Assembly (NCBI GenBank): GCA_943736015.1
Contig: OX031065.1
Location: 42,856,427-42,920,426 of the forward strand
Direction of reading: 5' to 3'
From: Tridacna crocea
Lineage: Eukaryota > Mollusca > Bivalvia > Cardiida > Cardiidae
Length of the DNA stretch: 64,000 nucleotides
The notes under the pieces: generated by a model
Database searches by the model: none
What the model saw: the letters and a program-made list of their open reading frames with translations, nothing else
Told to the model about the DNA's origin: nothing
Position numbers and translations under genes: made by a program
Part shown: piece after piece, positions 1 to 10,027 of the stretch
Position numbering within the stretch: the first letter of the stretch is position 1
How the letters are laid out: every line of letters begins with the position of its first letter

Positions 1-32
1 CTAGTTCTTAAACAAGTCAAAAATTGACGCCA

Positions 33-70
33 CAGTAAATTTTGTCGCCTGCAAATGCTTTCAACTTACA
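33..70 (+). repeat. TAP long-flank fragment
   Basis: The stretch TTTTGTCGCCTGCAAATGCT followed by TTCAA matches the long flank of TAP1/TAP2 elements elsewhere in the window. No core or terminus is attached, so this is a fragment, possibly truncated by the window edge region. Confidence 0.4.
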
Positions 71-365
71 CAGGTAAAAATACCTGCAGTTTATTGTCCA
101 AGTGAAATATGAGTCATGTGATCAGACTTGTTTCTGGACGGGTAAAAACATTTTTGATAAGGAAGTATTGCTGGTTGCAATCATTCTCCTTTTTTTTCTC
201 TTAAGTTTTAAGAACACAACGCTCTTCAATACTTTATTGGGCCTTAAACATGTTTTGCGAAAGGAAAATGATAGGACAAATGCTACATTTATAGGATCTG
301 ATATAAGTTGGCATGTGAGGTGAAATATTATGAAACGAATCTAGAAAAAATATTATAAAGCGGCC
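71..365. other. No recognised feature
   Basis: AT-rich sequence. A 73-codon ORF at 102-323 has no recognisable domain and I do not regard it as a gene. Confidence 0.5.
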
Positions 366-594
366 TCAAACCTTTACAGTATGATGCCGACTTTTAACGG
401 CCCTGAGAAAGAGGCCTTTTGAAAACATTGTGGGAAAAGGAGAAAATGCTGGTAACCAGCATTTTCTCCTTTTCCCACAATGTTTTCAGCCCTATCAAAG
501 AAAGACATCCCCATTTGAGCCACCTTGAAATTGTCGGCAGCAAATGTTCTCAATTTGGACTAGGCTAGAATTTTATCGCTTTGTAAAGGACTAA
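366..594 (+). mobile_element. TAP element, degenerate ends
   Basis: A 67-nt palindrome at 421-487 has two 33-nt arms around one unpaired A (GCTGGTAACCAGC centre). It is flanked by the short flank (GGCCCTGAGAAAGAGGCC) and a decayed long flank ending TTTGTAAAGGACTAAA. The terminal TTAA sites are mutated, so the exact ends are approximate. Likely an old member of the TAP1/TAP2 group. Confidence 0.75.
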
Positions 595-599
595 ACTTT

Positions 600-790
600 A
601 TCCTGCTAAGTTAGCAAACTGGACCTTTTAAGCTGGTTGTAAAAACTAAACTTTTGCTCTATCAAAGGTATTTTTTTTGGGAAATATGCCATTATCGGAC
701 TGTACAGATCGAGGATTAGACTGCAAGTTTCGTAAGGGACTATAATTGACTTGTACAACCTGGGAGCATTAAGTGTGATGCCACAACCAA
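600..790 (-). mobile_element. Degenerate TAP4 copy
   Basis: Contains TTATCGGACTGTACAGATCG and a broken form of the GATTAGACTGCAAG core. The palindrome no longer pairs well. Identified only by similarity to the better copies at 828-1005 and 55985-56185. Confidence 0.35.
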
Positions 791-827
791 GGTCAGTATT
801 TACCATCCGTAATCAATCCTTGTCCTG

Positions 828-1005
828 CATAATAACTCAAATGGAACTTTCCAAGCCGATAGTGAAAACTTACTTTTATCTAAGACAAATATCTCCTTAT
901 CGGACAGTGTAGATCTAAGGTCAGACTGTACGTTTCATGCAGTCTGATCTTAATCTGCATTGTGCGCAAAAAGTCAGAGAGCGGCACTCAGAACCCCAAG
1001 GCTTA
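828..1005 (-). mobile_element. TAP4 element
   Basis: Carries CTTATCGGACAGTGTAGATC, then the core AGACTGTACGTTTCATGCAG and TCTGATCTTAATC, ending CCCCAAGGCTTAATG. Orientation is reversed relative to the intact copy at 20598-20811. Terminal TTAA is only partly preserved. Confidence 0.6.
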
Positions 1006-1040
1006 ATGTATATGATCATTTATAGCCTGTAATATTTGCA

Positions 1041-1311
1041 AGTTGGTTGGTTGGTTGTATTGGGGTTTAACGCCACTTTAACAGCTAAGGTCATATCATG
1101 GCGGTCGGTGACGCACATGTGTTTCCTGGCTTTCTCACACCAGTACTGACACAACTTTCTTTCCAAAGCCACCGACTACTTTTCTCACATGCTTCAGCAG
1201 AGGTGGGAGGCGAAATTACGCCGGAAAGAAAGTTTACCTCAACCGGGTATAGAACTCACAACCACCAGGTCATGAGTCCGACACGCTCACCACTGAGCCA
1301 CCCGAGCGGAC
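1041..1311 (-). mobile_element. tRNA-derived SINE
   Basis: Read on the minus strand, the head has a pol III A-box-like GTGGCTCAGTGGTGAGCG (within 1283-1308) and a B-box-like GAGTTCTATACCC (about 1241-1257). The body ends in the molluscan-type domain GTGGCGTTAAACCCC (1064-1080 in reverse) and a short (AACC)n tail at 1041-1056. The layout head, body, simple tail is that of a SINE. A 104-codon ORF across it is fortuitous. Confidence 0.75.
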
Positions 1312-2233
1312 AATATTCGCAAGCATATACAAAAATGTGTGTTGACGGTGTACATAATGTGTGGAAATTTACAGGAATAAAAGTGTTTCGCTTCTTTGAC
1401 AGGTGTGTATGACACAGCTAAAAACTGGTTCCAAACAAGCTTACAAATAAATGGTTACTATTAAATCTAAAAAATAAAGAAAAAAAAACTTAGCTTTGTC
1501 TTGATCATCAATTTCGAAAGTTCAATTACCACAAAAATCTAGGTCGGCAATTTTGATGAAAAAAGGATGTATAATTACAGAGCATCAACTAAATGATGGC
1601 ACTATATGCTTATCTTTTAAAAACGTGTGTGAGATAAGAAAATCGTAATAGGTATTTTACACTGAAAACAAAGGGCACTTGTATTAGTTCATAGATCTGT
1701 TTGGATCCACAAAATACTTGCAAAAATGTAGCAGAACGTTTTTGAGAGACGTGCAAGCATTCAGAGCTACGGAAAATGAATAAACAGTTTCTTTATTCAT
1801 ATTTTTGTGAAAGCATCTCCAGCTTTAGTAAGAAAGTCATTTAGAATCTTCGTTATCCTTTGTTTAAAATGACACGTGGAGAAATTCTCGGTTATACAGT
1901 CGCCTAGGATCTTTCCAACCGTTTAAAGTGACTGTGCAAAATATCTTTTCTTACCATGCCAAGATAAACGAAGGATAAGGAATATTGCAGTCGACTTTGT
2001 TACAAAAATTTTATATATTTTCACAGAATGTTGAATGAAAAAACTGTTTATCCCTTTTTTTCGTTGAGAAAACAGGTTTTTTACGCCGAGTTATCTAGTA
2101 AAAACCAAACAAATATGTATTTTTAGCACGTTCAAATAATTAAGGCATCCCTATCACTCTAAGGAAGGTTCACAGAGCACAAACCTGTTCCAGATACAGA
2201 CTACACATAACAAACAAATAACAGGATGTGAAT
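1312..2233. other. No recognised feature
   Basis: AT-rich, several A and T runs, no TIR, palindrome or coding signal that I can support. Confidence 0.5.
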
Positions 2234-2688
2234 ATATAGAGGATATTTGTTTTTTTTCGGTGAAAGATCGAAATTTATTTTATCGAGTGGACACCATCGG
2301 TAATATTTTCATGAGTGGCGCAGCATATTACCGATGGTGTTCACGAGATGAAATAAATTTCGATCTTTCACCGAAAAAAAACATTTATTCCATTTATTTC
2401 ATGCTTTTAACCTTTCCTGGGAAGAGCTTTATCAAAATCCAGTACAGTTCTTTTCCGTCATTCCCCGTGGCGTACCCCTCCCGCATAGCAACGCATTACA
2501 ATATTTCGTCAAGCGCGAGAAATATAAGGTGAATGACGTCACTTTTCCCATCTGGTTGTCAGGCACGCGCAATTTACATAGGCAACAAGAACGTGAAAAT
2601 CGGTATTTTCACTGGTGGTACCAGTGTAAGATCGAAAAATATTCTCACTGCTATTTCTCGATATCCTACCGGAAAGCATGAAATATTG
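2234..2688 (-). mobile_element. EHP element
   Basis: Full element in reverse orientation. The hairpin comes first (2243-2385, arms around TCGGTGAAAGATCGAAATTT, with a deletion at the loop). The middle module follows with GGCGTACCCCTCCCGCATAG, and the end is CTATTTCTCGATATCCTACC plus GGAAAGCATGAAAT. Two short ORFs over it come from the repeat. Superfamily is uncertain, as I see no clear target-site duplication. Confidence 0.85.
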
Positions 2689-2947
2689 TATGATAATTAT
2701 CACAATTCTTTACACCTAAGTGATATACCCTCGAAATACAGAACCCCAAGTCACATAGAATGCCCACACTATAGACTTGATGATTTGTAGAAACTTGATG
2801 CATATTGTTTATTTCTTGGTGAACTATTTTGTACACATGACACCTTTTAAGAATATAGTATACAATCACCAAGGGCTTTTATTTTTCAGGGCATTTTTTT
2901 CCAAACGGAGCAGCTAAAAAGCAATCGAGCATTTTATTTACCATTTA

Positions 2948-3151
2948 TCCTTCTATATCAGTGAAATGAAATTCTTAAACCTTTGGTATCAACCACGTTT
3001 TCACTATTTCAAAGGTTTTCTTTCGGGAAACAGACATCTGAATGGACAATGTAGGTCCAAGATCTGATTGCACGTTCTGCGCAGTCTGATCTTGAACTAC
3101 ACTGTCCGCAAGAGGTGCTAGAGTTCTTGGCAGCCTAAGGGTTCATCGCCT
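2948..3151 (-). mobile_element. TAP4 element
   Basis: Core AGATCTGATTGCACGTTCTG then CGCAGTCTGATCTTGAAC, followed by ACACTGTCCGCAAGAGG and a terminus GGCAGCCTAAGGGTTCA. The flanking TTAA sites are eroded. Confidence 0.6.
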
Positions 3152-3910
3152 TGTGAAGCCCGTTTGACATGCACATGTATCTGAAAAAAAAAACACCGCA
3201 GTTTGACAGAAACAAGCTTCCGATTTGTTTATTAAGGTAAACAAAAGGTCAACAACAAAGCGGCGGTGTGACACCTTCATTGCCATGAAAAAATAAATCC
3301 AGATTAACACGGAAGTTTAGTTACTTTTTGGACATTTTGGACCCATTAAGACCAGCCTGCATAGTAATGAGGTATAATAATGATATCATTTTAACAATGA
3401 ATATTTCAGCTGCTAATTATGATATTGATTATCACAATGACGAAGTTAAAATAATTTGGTTAACCATATTTACTGTTGTAGACATTTTGTCTTATACTGA
3501 CAGTGTTTGAATCAAGATGAAAACCGCCCGCTATTAAATTTCAAACAACGAAAACAAAAATTATCCTTTTTTTTTTTCTTTGTCTGTTGTCGCTTTCATT
3601 CGAAAGTTACTTTCCCCGCTAAACAAATAACAAATTAGTTTTTATCACATAAATACGTAATTCTTCACTGTAATACAATAAGTTTCACACAAACAAACGG
3701 TGCTGTATTTTGCCGAAGGTCCGTAATAGTACTTCTCAGTTCTAAAACAATGTTGGTCAACATTTCGCTGCGAAATTAATTCTAAAATTTATGATTTTGA
3801 CAAAGCTACGAGCTTTTTCGTCTTTACAATTCAAAGAAAAACATCACGCTAGTTATGCGATCTACTCTTGAGGCATTATTCTTCCGTAACAGGAGCAAAT
3901 CAGCTGCATG
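3152..3910. other. No recognised feature
   Basis: AT-rich. ORFs of about 60 codons show no domain. The bases just before 3911 abut the AGG element that follows. Confidence 0.5.
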
Positions 3911-4453
3911 TTAAAGGTGGGAATTTAGAATTTTCACATCACACCAAATTAAAAAATATATATATCATTGAAATTTATATGAAAGAACAGTACAAATCAT
4001 CAATAATTAAGAATCATAAAATTACAAAAAAAAAATTGATGGTATTCCCTTAAAAGGCTACGTAGCTTCTTAAGCTATTTTTAGATTTCACGCTAAACTC
4101 ATTAAAGCATTTGGGGAATGTCAAGTGACTGGCACGTGACTGATAACGCTTAAATTCCATTACATAACAAACATGTAATAATCATTTTCCATAATGTCTT
4201 CTTCGGACAGATGTTTGAAACTTCGTCGGTGTTTTCCTGTATTTAAATGAGAGAATTGGTAATCTAAAAATAGAATGTGTCTCCCGTTGGTGTCAACCTG
4301 GTGTATAATAAATCTCTAATTTCTCGTGTTATCAGATTGTTTTTGACTACTGGGGTTTTATGAACGCAAATTAAAAGGCTATGGGAGTATAAGGATGATT
4401 TCTTTTGGCATTTTTGTAAAATTTCGTCCCAAAATCTGAAGGGCCACCTTTAA
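3911..4453 (+). mobile_element. AGG element, most complete copy
   Basis: Begins TTAAAGGTGG and ends CCACCTTTAA, a 10-bp inverted terminus that contains TTAA at each edge. Two further copies lie at 31732-32279 and 54813-55348, colinear over ~540 bp (shared landmarks TTAGAATTTTCACAT, AGGCTACGTAGC, CATTTGGGGAATG or variants, CGTCCCAAAATCTGA). No ORF of note, so non-autonomous. Whether TTAA is a target duplication or part of the TIR is unclear. Confidence 0.8.
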
Positions 4454-4468
4454 CACTTATTCTGCTGA

Positions 4469-4703
4469 TTAACGCTTTGCCAAACAATTCCTGGTTTTTA
4501 CGACCCTGAGATAAAAGCGTTTTGAAAACATTGTGGGAAAAGGAGAAAATGCTGGTAACCAGCATTTTCTCATTTTTCCACAATGTTTTAATGCCCTGCT
4601 GGAAACAATTTTCAATTTTTGGGTTACTCTAATTATGTTGTGTGCAAGTGCTTTCAATTTGGACCAGTCTAAAATGTTGTCCTTTGTTAAAGAGTTATGT
4701 TAA
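4469..4703 (+). mobile_element. TAP2 element
   Basis: Starts TTAACGCTTTGCCAAACAAT with the TAP2 short flank CCTGGTTTTTACGACCCTGA. The core at 4521-4588 has lost part of its pairing (TCATTTTTCC in the right arm). The right end is TAAAGAGTTATGTTAA, with the terminal site mutated. Confidence 0.8.
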
Positions 4704-4914
4704 ATAAAAAATTCAACCCGATAGTAAAAATACAAATTTTGCCATTTCAGTTATTTATTTTAAGGAAAACAATATCTTCTTATCGGACAGTGTAGATACA
4801 AGATCAGACTGCACGTTCTGTACTCTCTGATCTTGATCTTCACTTTCCACAAAAGCTCACTGTCTTCACTGTCCGTAAAAGATCAGTGAGTTGCATAAAG
4901 CAGCCTGAGGGTTA
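4704..4914 (-). mobile_element. TAP4 element
   Basis: Directly abuts the preceding TAP2. Contains TTATCGGACAGTGTAGATAC, AGATCAGACTGCACGTTCTG and TCTGATCTTGATC. The segment CACTGTCC(G/A)-AAAAGATCA is duplicated near 4840-4892. Ends CAGCCTGAGGGTTA. Confidence 0.6.
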
Positions 4915-5002
4915 TTGTCAATATACATGTAGTTGTAAACCTATATTTAATGAAATATGATCCGTAGATTTATGAATAGTTGCAAACTACAAGTCTTTTG
5001 CG

Positions 5003-5066
5003 GAGGGCATATTTCCCAGATCAGACTGCACATTCTGTGCAATCTGGTCATAGATTTACACCGTCC
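5003..5066. repeat. TAP4 hairpin fragment
   Basis: Only the core is left: AGATCAGACTGCACATTCTG, TGCAATCTGGTC and ACACCGTCCAC. No termini. Confidence 0.45.
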
Positions 5067-5483
5067 ACAATTCGATACAGAACTATACACCAAAACCATA
5101 TTCAAATGCAGAGGGAAACAAAAATAAATTCCCCAAAGAGAAAGAGTGTACTGTATTTATTTGGTAATAAAAGAGTTAAAAATGAAAGAGTTTTAAAAGA
5201 TGAGAAGTGCACTTATTTGCATGCGGAAGCTGAAATTTTAAATTCATCTTGCGTTGAATGATTTGCAAGAAAACACGGAAAGAAGGTATAATGAAAACGT
5301 GGCAAGTCCTCTTCCTTAGTCGAGAGCGTCAAGGGCCGATAAATCCAGTGACTAGTAGTTTGAATAACGATTTGGTTATAATTCTTGTCGAGATTTTGTG
5401 ACAGTTTTGGCAACGGGATTTTCGTATTACTGAATGGCGTTTCGACGCTGTTTTTTTTTTTGAAACACCGATATTCAAAACAG
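5067..5483. other. No recognised feature
   Basis: AT-rich with a T run near 5450. A 93-codon ORF that ends here starts inside the TAP4 fragment and has no domain. Confidence 0.5.
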
Positions 5484-5686
5484 GGCCTGTATTCACCAAC
5501 CGTTATTAAGAAAGTTCTTTGCCCTTTTCTCCAGAATTTTCTACATTTGTAAGAAACACAACTTCTGATTGGCTAAACCGAATGGTTTAGCCAATCAGAA
5601 GTTGTGTTTCTTACAAATGTAGAAAACCTTGGAGAATAAGACAAAGAATATTCTCAAGAACGGTAGGTGAAAGGTGAATACAGGCC
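5484..5686. mobile_element. FHP element, intact, 43-bp perfect hairpin
   Basis: Ends are GGCCTGTATTCACC and its inverse GGTGAATACAGGCC, so the whole 203 bp is one long inverted repeat. The central hairpin has perfect 43-nt arms (5537-5579 and 5584-5626) around the loop GAAT. Arm motif: CTTCTGATTGGCTAAACC. The outer arms differ by a few substitutions while the centre is perfect. An interrupted copy is at 14507-16472. Confidence 0.9.
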
Positions 5687-6078
5687 AAGGTTCATTATTT
5701 TGATAAAATATCGTAAAGTTGGTTCTTGTGGTTTTGGATGTTATTTATACCACATATTTAATGAGTCCATAATCATGCGATGGCGTGCTTTGTGCCGCTT
5801 CAGTATTTAATGGAGTTGCATTAAACTTCAATTTTCAGCTCCTTACCTACGAGTAGTTGTATTTAGAATCGATGGTAAATACGGTCCTAGGTGACTGCAG
5901 AGATAACGAGACCTGTAACCCCGCGGATACATACATGGCACGGGGCAGCAGTACAATGACTTATAAACTGACTTCAGGCTTGATCAAAACTGTTTTCATA
6001 AAACTTAAACTATTATATGGGATAGTAGCCACTGTCTTAGAAACATACTTGTGCATGGTAAAACAAAAGAAATAAGAC
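5687..6078. other. No recognised feature
   Basis: No repeat family of this window recognised. A 72-codon ORF at 5857-6075 has no domain that I know. Confidence 0.5.
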
Positions 6079-6377
6079 TATGCTCCCCGAAGCTGAAGGC
6101 TGTTGGTAAATGGGTGATCATAGAAGAAAATATCAATAAACCCCTCTTTTCCATGACACAGCGCCAAATGGGAAAACCGGAAAAACACATTGGCGCAATA
6201 TCTTAAAGAGTCCATGTATGAAGTTTCATCCAGTTTGGTTCAGGGGTTGTGGAGAAATGGCTTCGGAAGGACAGACCGACGGACGGACGGACGGACGGAC
6301 AGACGAAAGGACGGACGGACGGACGGACGGACGGACTGACGAAGCAGATACTATATGATTGCTCTTCGGGGGGCATA
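6079..6377. mobile_element. TIR element with (GGAC)n microsatellite
   Basis: Left end ATGCTCCCCGAAG (6080-6092) and right end CTTCGGGGGGCATA (6363-6376) are inverted. Near the right end is a (GGAC)n tract, about 6274-6340, with a few interruptions, preceded by GGTTCAGGGGTTGTGGAGAA. Repeats with a (GACG)n tract of this kind are familiar in molluscan DNA. The ORFs across the tract are repeat artefacts. Confidence 0.65.
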
Positions 6378-7164
6378 AAAATTGAAAGCTTGGTTGGCTG
6401 CCGTGACACGCATGAGGTATCGTCGAGTGTTATTATTCCAGGAGTGTCCTTGAATCGGTGATTTTTTAGTACATCTCGTAGAGCGCATGTTTTGATGACG
6501 TCAAACAGTATTTCTGCTCGTAACCCTTACCAATATTCGAATGTCTCATGGCCCTTGAATTTCAGACAAATACAAGGCAAATACATGCACACTAGAAAAT
6601 AAACTAATTAGCATATGTTAAAGAAATCTACTTCTCTTTTCTTGATGTTAATTGGTGTTACTTCTCAGAAAATGCAAAGATCGGCGACTTTCTGCTGTAG
6701 ATACTACCGAGCTACCGGAATTAGATCACGCCATGTTTGCACAAAAAAGCATGTTCATTATTTATGCACATTGAAAATGAAAATAGTTATCTAAATTATC
6801 CTTTTCACATGAAAGTGACCAGAAATGATTTTCTATTGAAGGCAAGTAATTTTTAGCTCATATTCTAGTCCCAATTCTTAATTTCATGAAGTTGTTTCCT
6901 TATCATCACGGAATACGGACACTCGGGAGAACATATACCTAGTGAAAAGACGCAAGATATAATCATTTCCATTTGAATAATGTCTTTTTCTGCTTCCCAT
7001 TGTTCTAACTTCTGGACTTATTTAATGTTTATGTTTGCTTTATTTTCGCTGACGCTAACCGTGACGCTGCAGAGCCTTGAAAGGCAGATGTCAATATTTT
7101 TGCCACTCTGCACGACCTTTTTTGTCTTCCACAGACGCCATACCATTAAAAACATCTCGTATGC
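6378..7164. other. No recognised feature
   Basis: No TIR, palindrome or coding signal that I can support. A 62-codon ORF at 6980-7168 is not convincing. Confidence 0.5.
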
Positions 7165-7362
7165 TTAACCCTTTCCCAAACAAGCCATTGTTTTTACGTA
7201 TACAAGTCTTTTGAAAACACTGTGGTAAAAGGAGAAATTGCTCGTAAAGAGCAATTTCTTCTTTTCCCACAGTGTTTTCTGCCCGTTCGGATAATTTTTT
7301 GCCCTTGTTATGACTCTTTCGGTTTGGAAGAGTCTAAAATTTGTCGTTTGGGAAAGGGTTAA
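7165..7362 (+). mobile_element. TAP2 element with CTCG-type core
   Basis: TTAA at both ends (7165-7168, 7359-7362), with termini CCCTTTCCCAAAC and GTTTGGGAAAGGG. The core centre is TTGCTCGTAAAGAGCAA, the type otherwise found in TAP3, not the TGCTGG type of most TAP2 copies. Confidence 0.9.
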
Positions 7363-7445
7363 CCAAACAAGCGGAAGGTATTGATCAAGGATCAGATTGC
7401 ACGTTCTATGCAGCCTGATTCAAATCTATGTCGTCCACCCAAAAG
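7363..7445. repeat. TAP4 hairpin fragment
   Basis: GGATCAGATTGCACGTTCTA then TGCAGCCTGATTC, with a decayed GTCGTCCACCCAAAAG. Lies directly after the TAP2 element. No termini. Confidence 0.4.
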
Positions 7446-7644
7446 CCTGTTTTCACCGATGGCGCCGAAACGATTAATAAACGCCACGAAGGACCACTGA
7501 AAAGAGGTTGAAAAATGGCGTGCACAGTCTCAAACAAAATGTACCGTGCGAGGGTTGATTAATAGTTTGTGAGCCTTGTATTGAGGAAGTTCGGTAGTGA
7601 TGTCTGTTTTCAGCCCGATTATTCCCTGTCTAACGAACAAAGTT

Positions 7645-7836
7645 CGTAACAAAGAAACAAATGAAAAAATGCATAACAGAAATAAGGGACCGGACAGGAT
7701 TCGAACCCAAGAACGCCCCGACGAAAGGCCAATACCTTAACCACTAAGCCAAAGAGATATCTCCCCAACGCAGTAAGTTAGGTATTGTATTTAAATCGGG
7801 ACAGAGCCATGCATGAAGGAGTGTTCTACTGTACCA
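7645..7836 (-). mobile_element. J-type repeat with tRNA-like head
   Basis: On the minus strand it shows an A-box-like TGGCTTAGTGGTTAAGG (7737-7753) and a B-box-like GGGTTCGAATCC (7698-7709), spaced as in a tRNA. It ends TATTTCTGTTATGCATTTTT. The conserved unit also extends ~80 bp upstream of the tRNA-like part (ATACAATACCTAAC, CTCCTTCATGCATGG). Related copies lie at 38952-39142, 39274-39464, 50852-50936 and 52712-52830. Likely a SINE rather than a tRNA gene, since flanks are shared between copies. Confidence 0.7.
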
Positions 7837-8060
7837 CCGGACTTTTTTAGCCGAAGACCAGTGTTATTTGTTCAGCCTATGCAGAAGAATACTCTAAACA
7901 GGCAAATGATTTGTTCAAAATGTACAATACCGCTGACAGAGCAATGACTCCAAATTTGAATAAGAAAGGTCTTGCACCAAACGATAACCAAACTGATATT
8001 GCAGCAAGTCTAGGAAATGATGGCCCTCCATATGTTACAGTGAAAAGGTGAGTGGCGGAA

Positions 8061-8274
8061 TTAAGCCCTTAGGGTACAAAGTGCGACTCACTGACCTTTT
8101 GCGAACAGTGTATATCAATATCAGACTGCACAGAACGTGCAGTCTGATCTTTGATCTGCACTGTCTGATAACGAGGCATTTTTTTCTCAAATTATGTACC
8201 ATTAAATAGAATAATTTGGATCTTCACTATAGGCCTGAAGTTTTATTTCATTTATTTAGCACGATAATGGTTGA
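8061..8274 (+). mobile_element. TAP4 element inside the mariner remnant
   Basis: Length 214 bp, the same as the intact copy at 20598-20811. Left site TTAA (8061-8064), right site TTGA (8271-8274). Removing it joins the transposase codons GCGGAATT to GAGCATGGAAGG, restoring the local mariner alignment. Core: CAGACTGCACAGAACGTGCA and GTCTGATC, a perfect inner palindrome. Confidence 0.85.
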
Positions 8275-9104
8275 GCATGGAAGGCAGAGCTTTAGAATGA
8301 CGCCCGTCCTAGAAGTTCTGCCACTGTTGTACTAAAAATGGTCAATAAACTCCATAGTAATGTGGTTGACCGGCGAGTTACCGACAGATATGTAGCTAGT
8401 ACAGTTGGGATTTCACATAAAAACAACACGTACATTCCACTCTTACAGAAAATCTTGCAATGAAGCCTTCCGCTCATTGAGACTTTTGACAATTGATCAG
8501 AAGCACAACGGGCGTACTTTGTCACATTTAAATCTGAAACTTTCAGAGGCAGGTCCTGCTATTTTTTTCCAGAGGTTTGTAAGCGTGGATGAAACGTTGT
8601 TTCAAATTTCACCCTGGAGGCCACACGTAGTCTCGACAATGGAATCACCCTGGTTCACGCCCACAAAGAAAACCAAAGACAATTCCATCCATTAGAAAGG
8701 TTTTGCCATTTGTTTTCTTGGATTCTGATGGTATTCTGATGAGAGGTTGTCTGCAAAAAGGACAAAAGATAATAGTATATCTATTAATCAATTCTAAGTT
8801 AGTTGAGAGAAAATATGAAACTCAAATGCCGCTGAAAACTTGGTATTGGTGTATTGGTTTACCAGAACAATTTGAAGTTGAACCTGTTCACAACTCTGTC
8901 ACTGCTACGGCTTCCTTCAACCATAGTGGCTTTGAATGAACTGAGCATCCGACTTATTCGCCTAGCGTAGCTCCTTTGACTGTCTTTTATGTTCAAAAAT
9001 AAAAAAAAAGTTTCCGATACTCATTTCGATCAGATAATGGCATGCAGTGGGGGACTGTCTGAATGGTCAAGAAAATGACGTCTGTAAATGTGAAATCGAG
9101 GGCC

Positions 9105-9333
9105 TTAACTCATTACCACACGAGAAAATTTTGGACTGGTCCAAATTGAAAGTATTTACAGACGACAAAATAAAGGTGACTGCAAAATAGAAATTTGTTC
9201 TGGGAAGGGTAGAAAACACTGTGGGAAAAGGAGAAAATGCTGGTAACCAGCATTTTCTCCTTTTCCCACAGTGTTTTCAAAAGGCTTCTTTCTCAGGGGC
9301 GTCAAAAGTAGGGATTGTGTGGTAATGGGTTAA
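9105..9333 (-). mobile_element. TAP1 element inside the mariner remnant
   Basis: TTAA at 9105-9108 and 9330-9333. The flanks read long-flank first, so it is in reverse orientation, yet the core centre is GGTAACC as in forward copies. The palindrome therefore looks inverted relative to its flanks. Arms carry CACTGTG and CACAGTG. It splits the mariner C-terminal region. Confidence 0.92.
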
Positions 9334-9474
9334 ACATCGCTGGCAAAAGTTTACATAGATACTGAAGGGGGTCATGTTTAGAAATAGAGCAATTTATTTC
9401 AGGCTATAGAGAAATATTGGTGAAATATTTTTCGGTATGTCATGGTTACGACCAATGAAAATACCCAATCTTTT

Positions 9475-9925
9475 AGTCTAACTCTTCAACTGAAGGCGGA
9501 AACAGTTGTTCCTATAGTCTAACTCTTCAACTGAAGGCGGAAACAGTTGTTCCTATAGTCTATCTCTTCAACTGAAGGCGGAAACAGTTGTTCCTATGGT
9601 CTAACTGTTCAACTGAAGGCGGAAACAGTTGTTCCTATAGTCTAACTCTTCAGTTGAAGGCGGAAACAGTTGTTCCTATAGTCTATCTCTTCAACTGAAG
9701 GCGGAAACAGTTGTTCCTATAGTCTATCTCTTCAACTGAAGGCGGAAACAGTTGTTCCTATAGTCTAACTGTTCAACTGAAGGCGGAAACAGTTGTTCCT
9801 ATAGTCTATCTCTTCAGTTGAAGGCGGAAACAGTTGTTCCTATAGTCTATCTCTTCAACTGAAGGCGGAAACAGTTGTTCCTATAGTCTAACTGTTCAAC
9901 TGAAGGCGGAAACAGTTGTTTCTAT
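9475..9925 (+). repeat. 41-bp minisatellite, 11 copies
   Basis: Exactly 451 bp, i.e. eleven 41-bp units beginning AGTCTA. Each contains CTTCAACTGAAGGCGGAAAC and AGTTGTTCCTAT with few substitutions (for example AACTGTTC against AACTCTTC or TATCTCTTC, and CAACTG against CAGTTG). A single unit-like segment is found in the EHP elements at 10695-10720, 22412-22446 and 49095-49115, so the array grew from an element-internal sequence. Confidence 0.95.
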
Positions 9926-10027
9926 AGTCAATTGAAGGAAAAGGTTAATGTTTCCAAGCACTAGTTACCTAGGTAAAATGCGCCTGCCTCAGAAAAAGAT
10001 TGGAATATACCTTAATTTTCATCACAT

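Larger units (their letters stand above)
7915..9390 (+). pseudogene. mariner transposase, dead and interrupted
   Basis: Stretches in different frames match the order of a mariner (IS630/Tc1/mariner superfamily) transposase. N-terminal: DGPPYVTVKRWVAEF near 8025-8060. HTH region: VVDRRVTDRYVASTVGISH at about 8361-8417. Catalytic start: FVSVDETLF near 8575-8600 (first catalytic Asp kept). Then FVFLDSDGILMRG at about 8708-8746, a decayed second site (HNSVTATA at the usual HDNAPAH), and PTYSPSVAP where PPYSPDLAPSD is usual, so the second and third Asp are gone. C-terminal: WLNGQENDVCKCEIEG near 9057-9104, resuming as HRWQKF at 9336. Many stops and frameshifts are present. TAP4 (8061-8274) and TAP1 (9105-9333) sit inside it. 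No mariner TIRs found. Confidence 0.85.

Noticed and set aside
1098-1412. 104-codon ORF as a gene
   Set aside because: Most of it is the minus-strand SINE read in the opposite direction.
7681-7760. Functional tRNA gene
   Set aside because: A and B boxes are present, but the same sequence with shared flanks recurs at 38952, 39274 and 52712, which indicates a SINE-like repeat, and the cloverleaf does not close convincingly.
9475-9925. CRISPR array
   Set aside because: Units are 41 bp head to tail without unique spacers, in eukaryotic repeat DNA.
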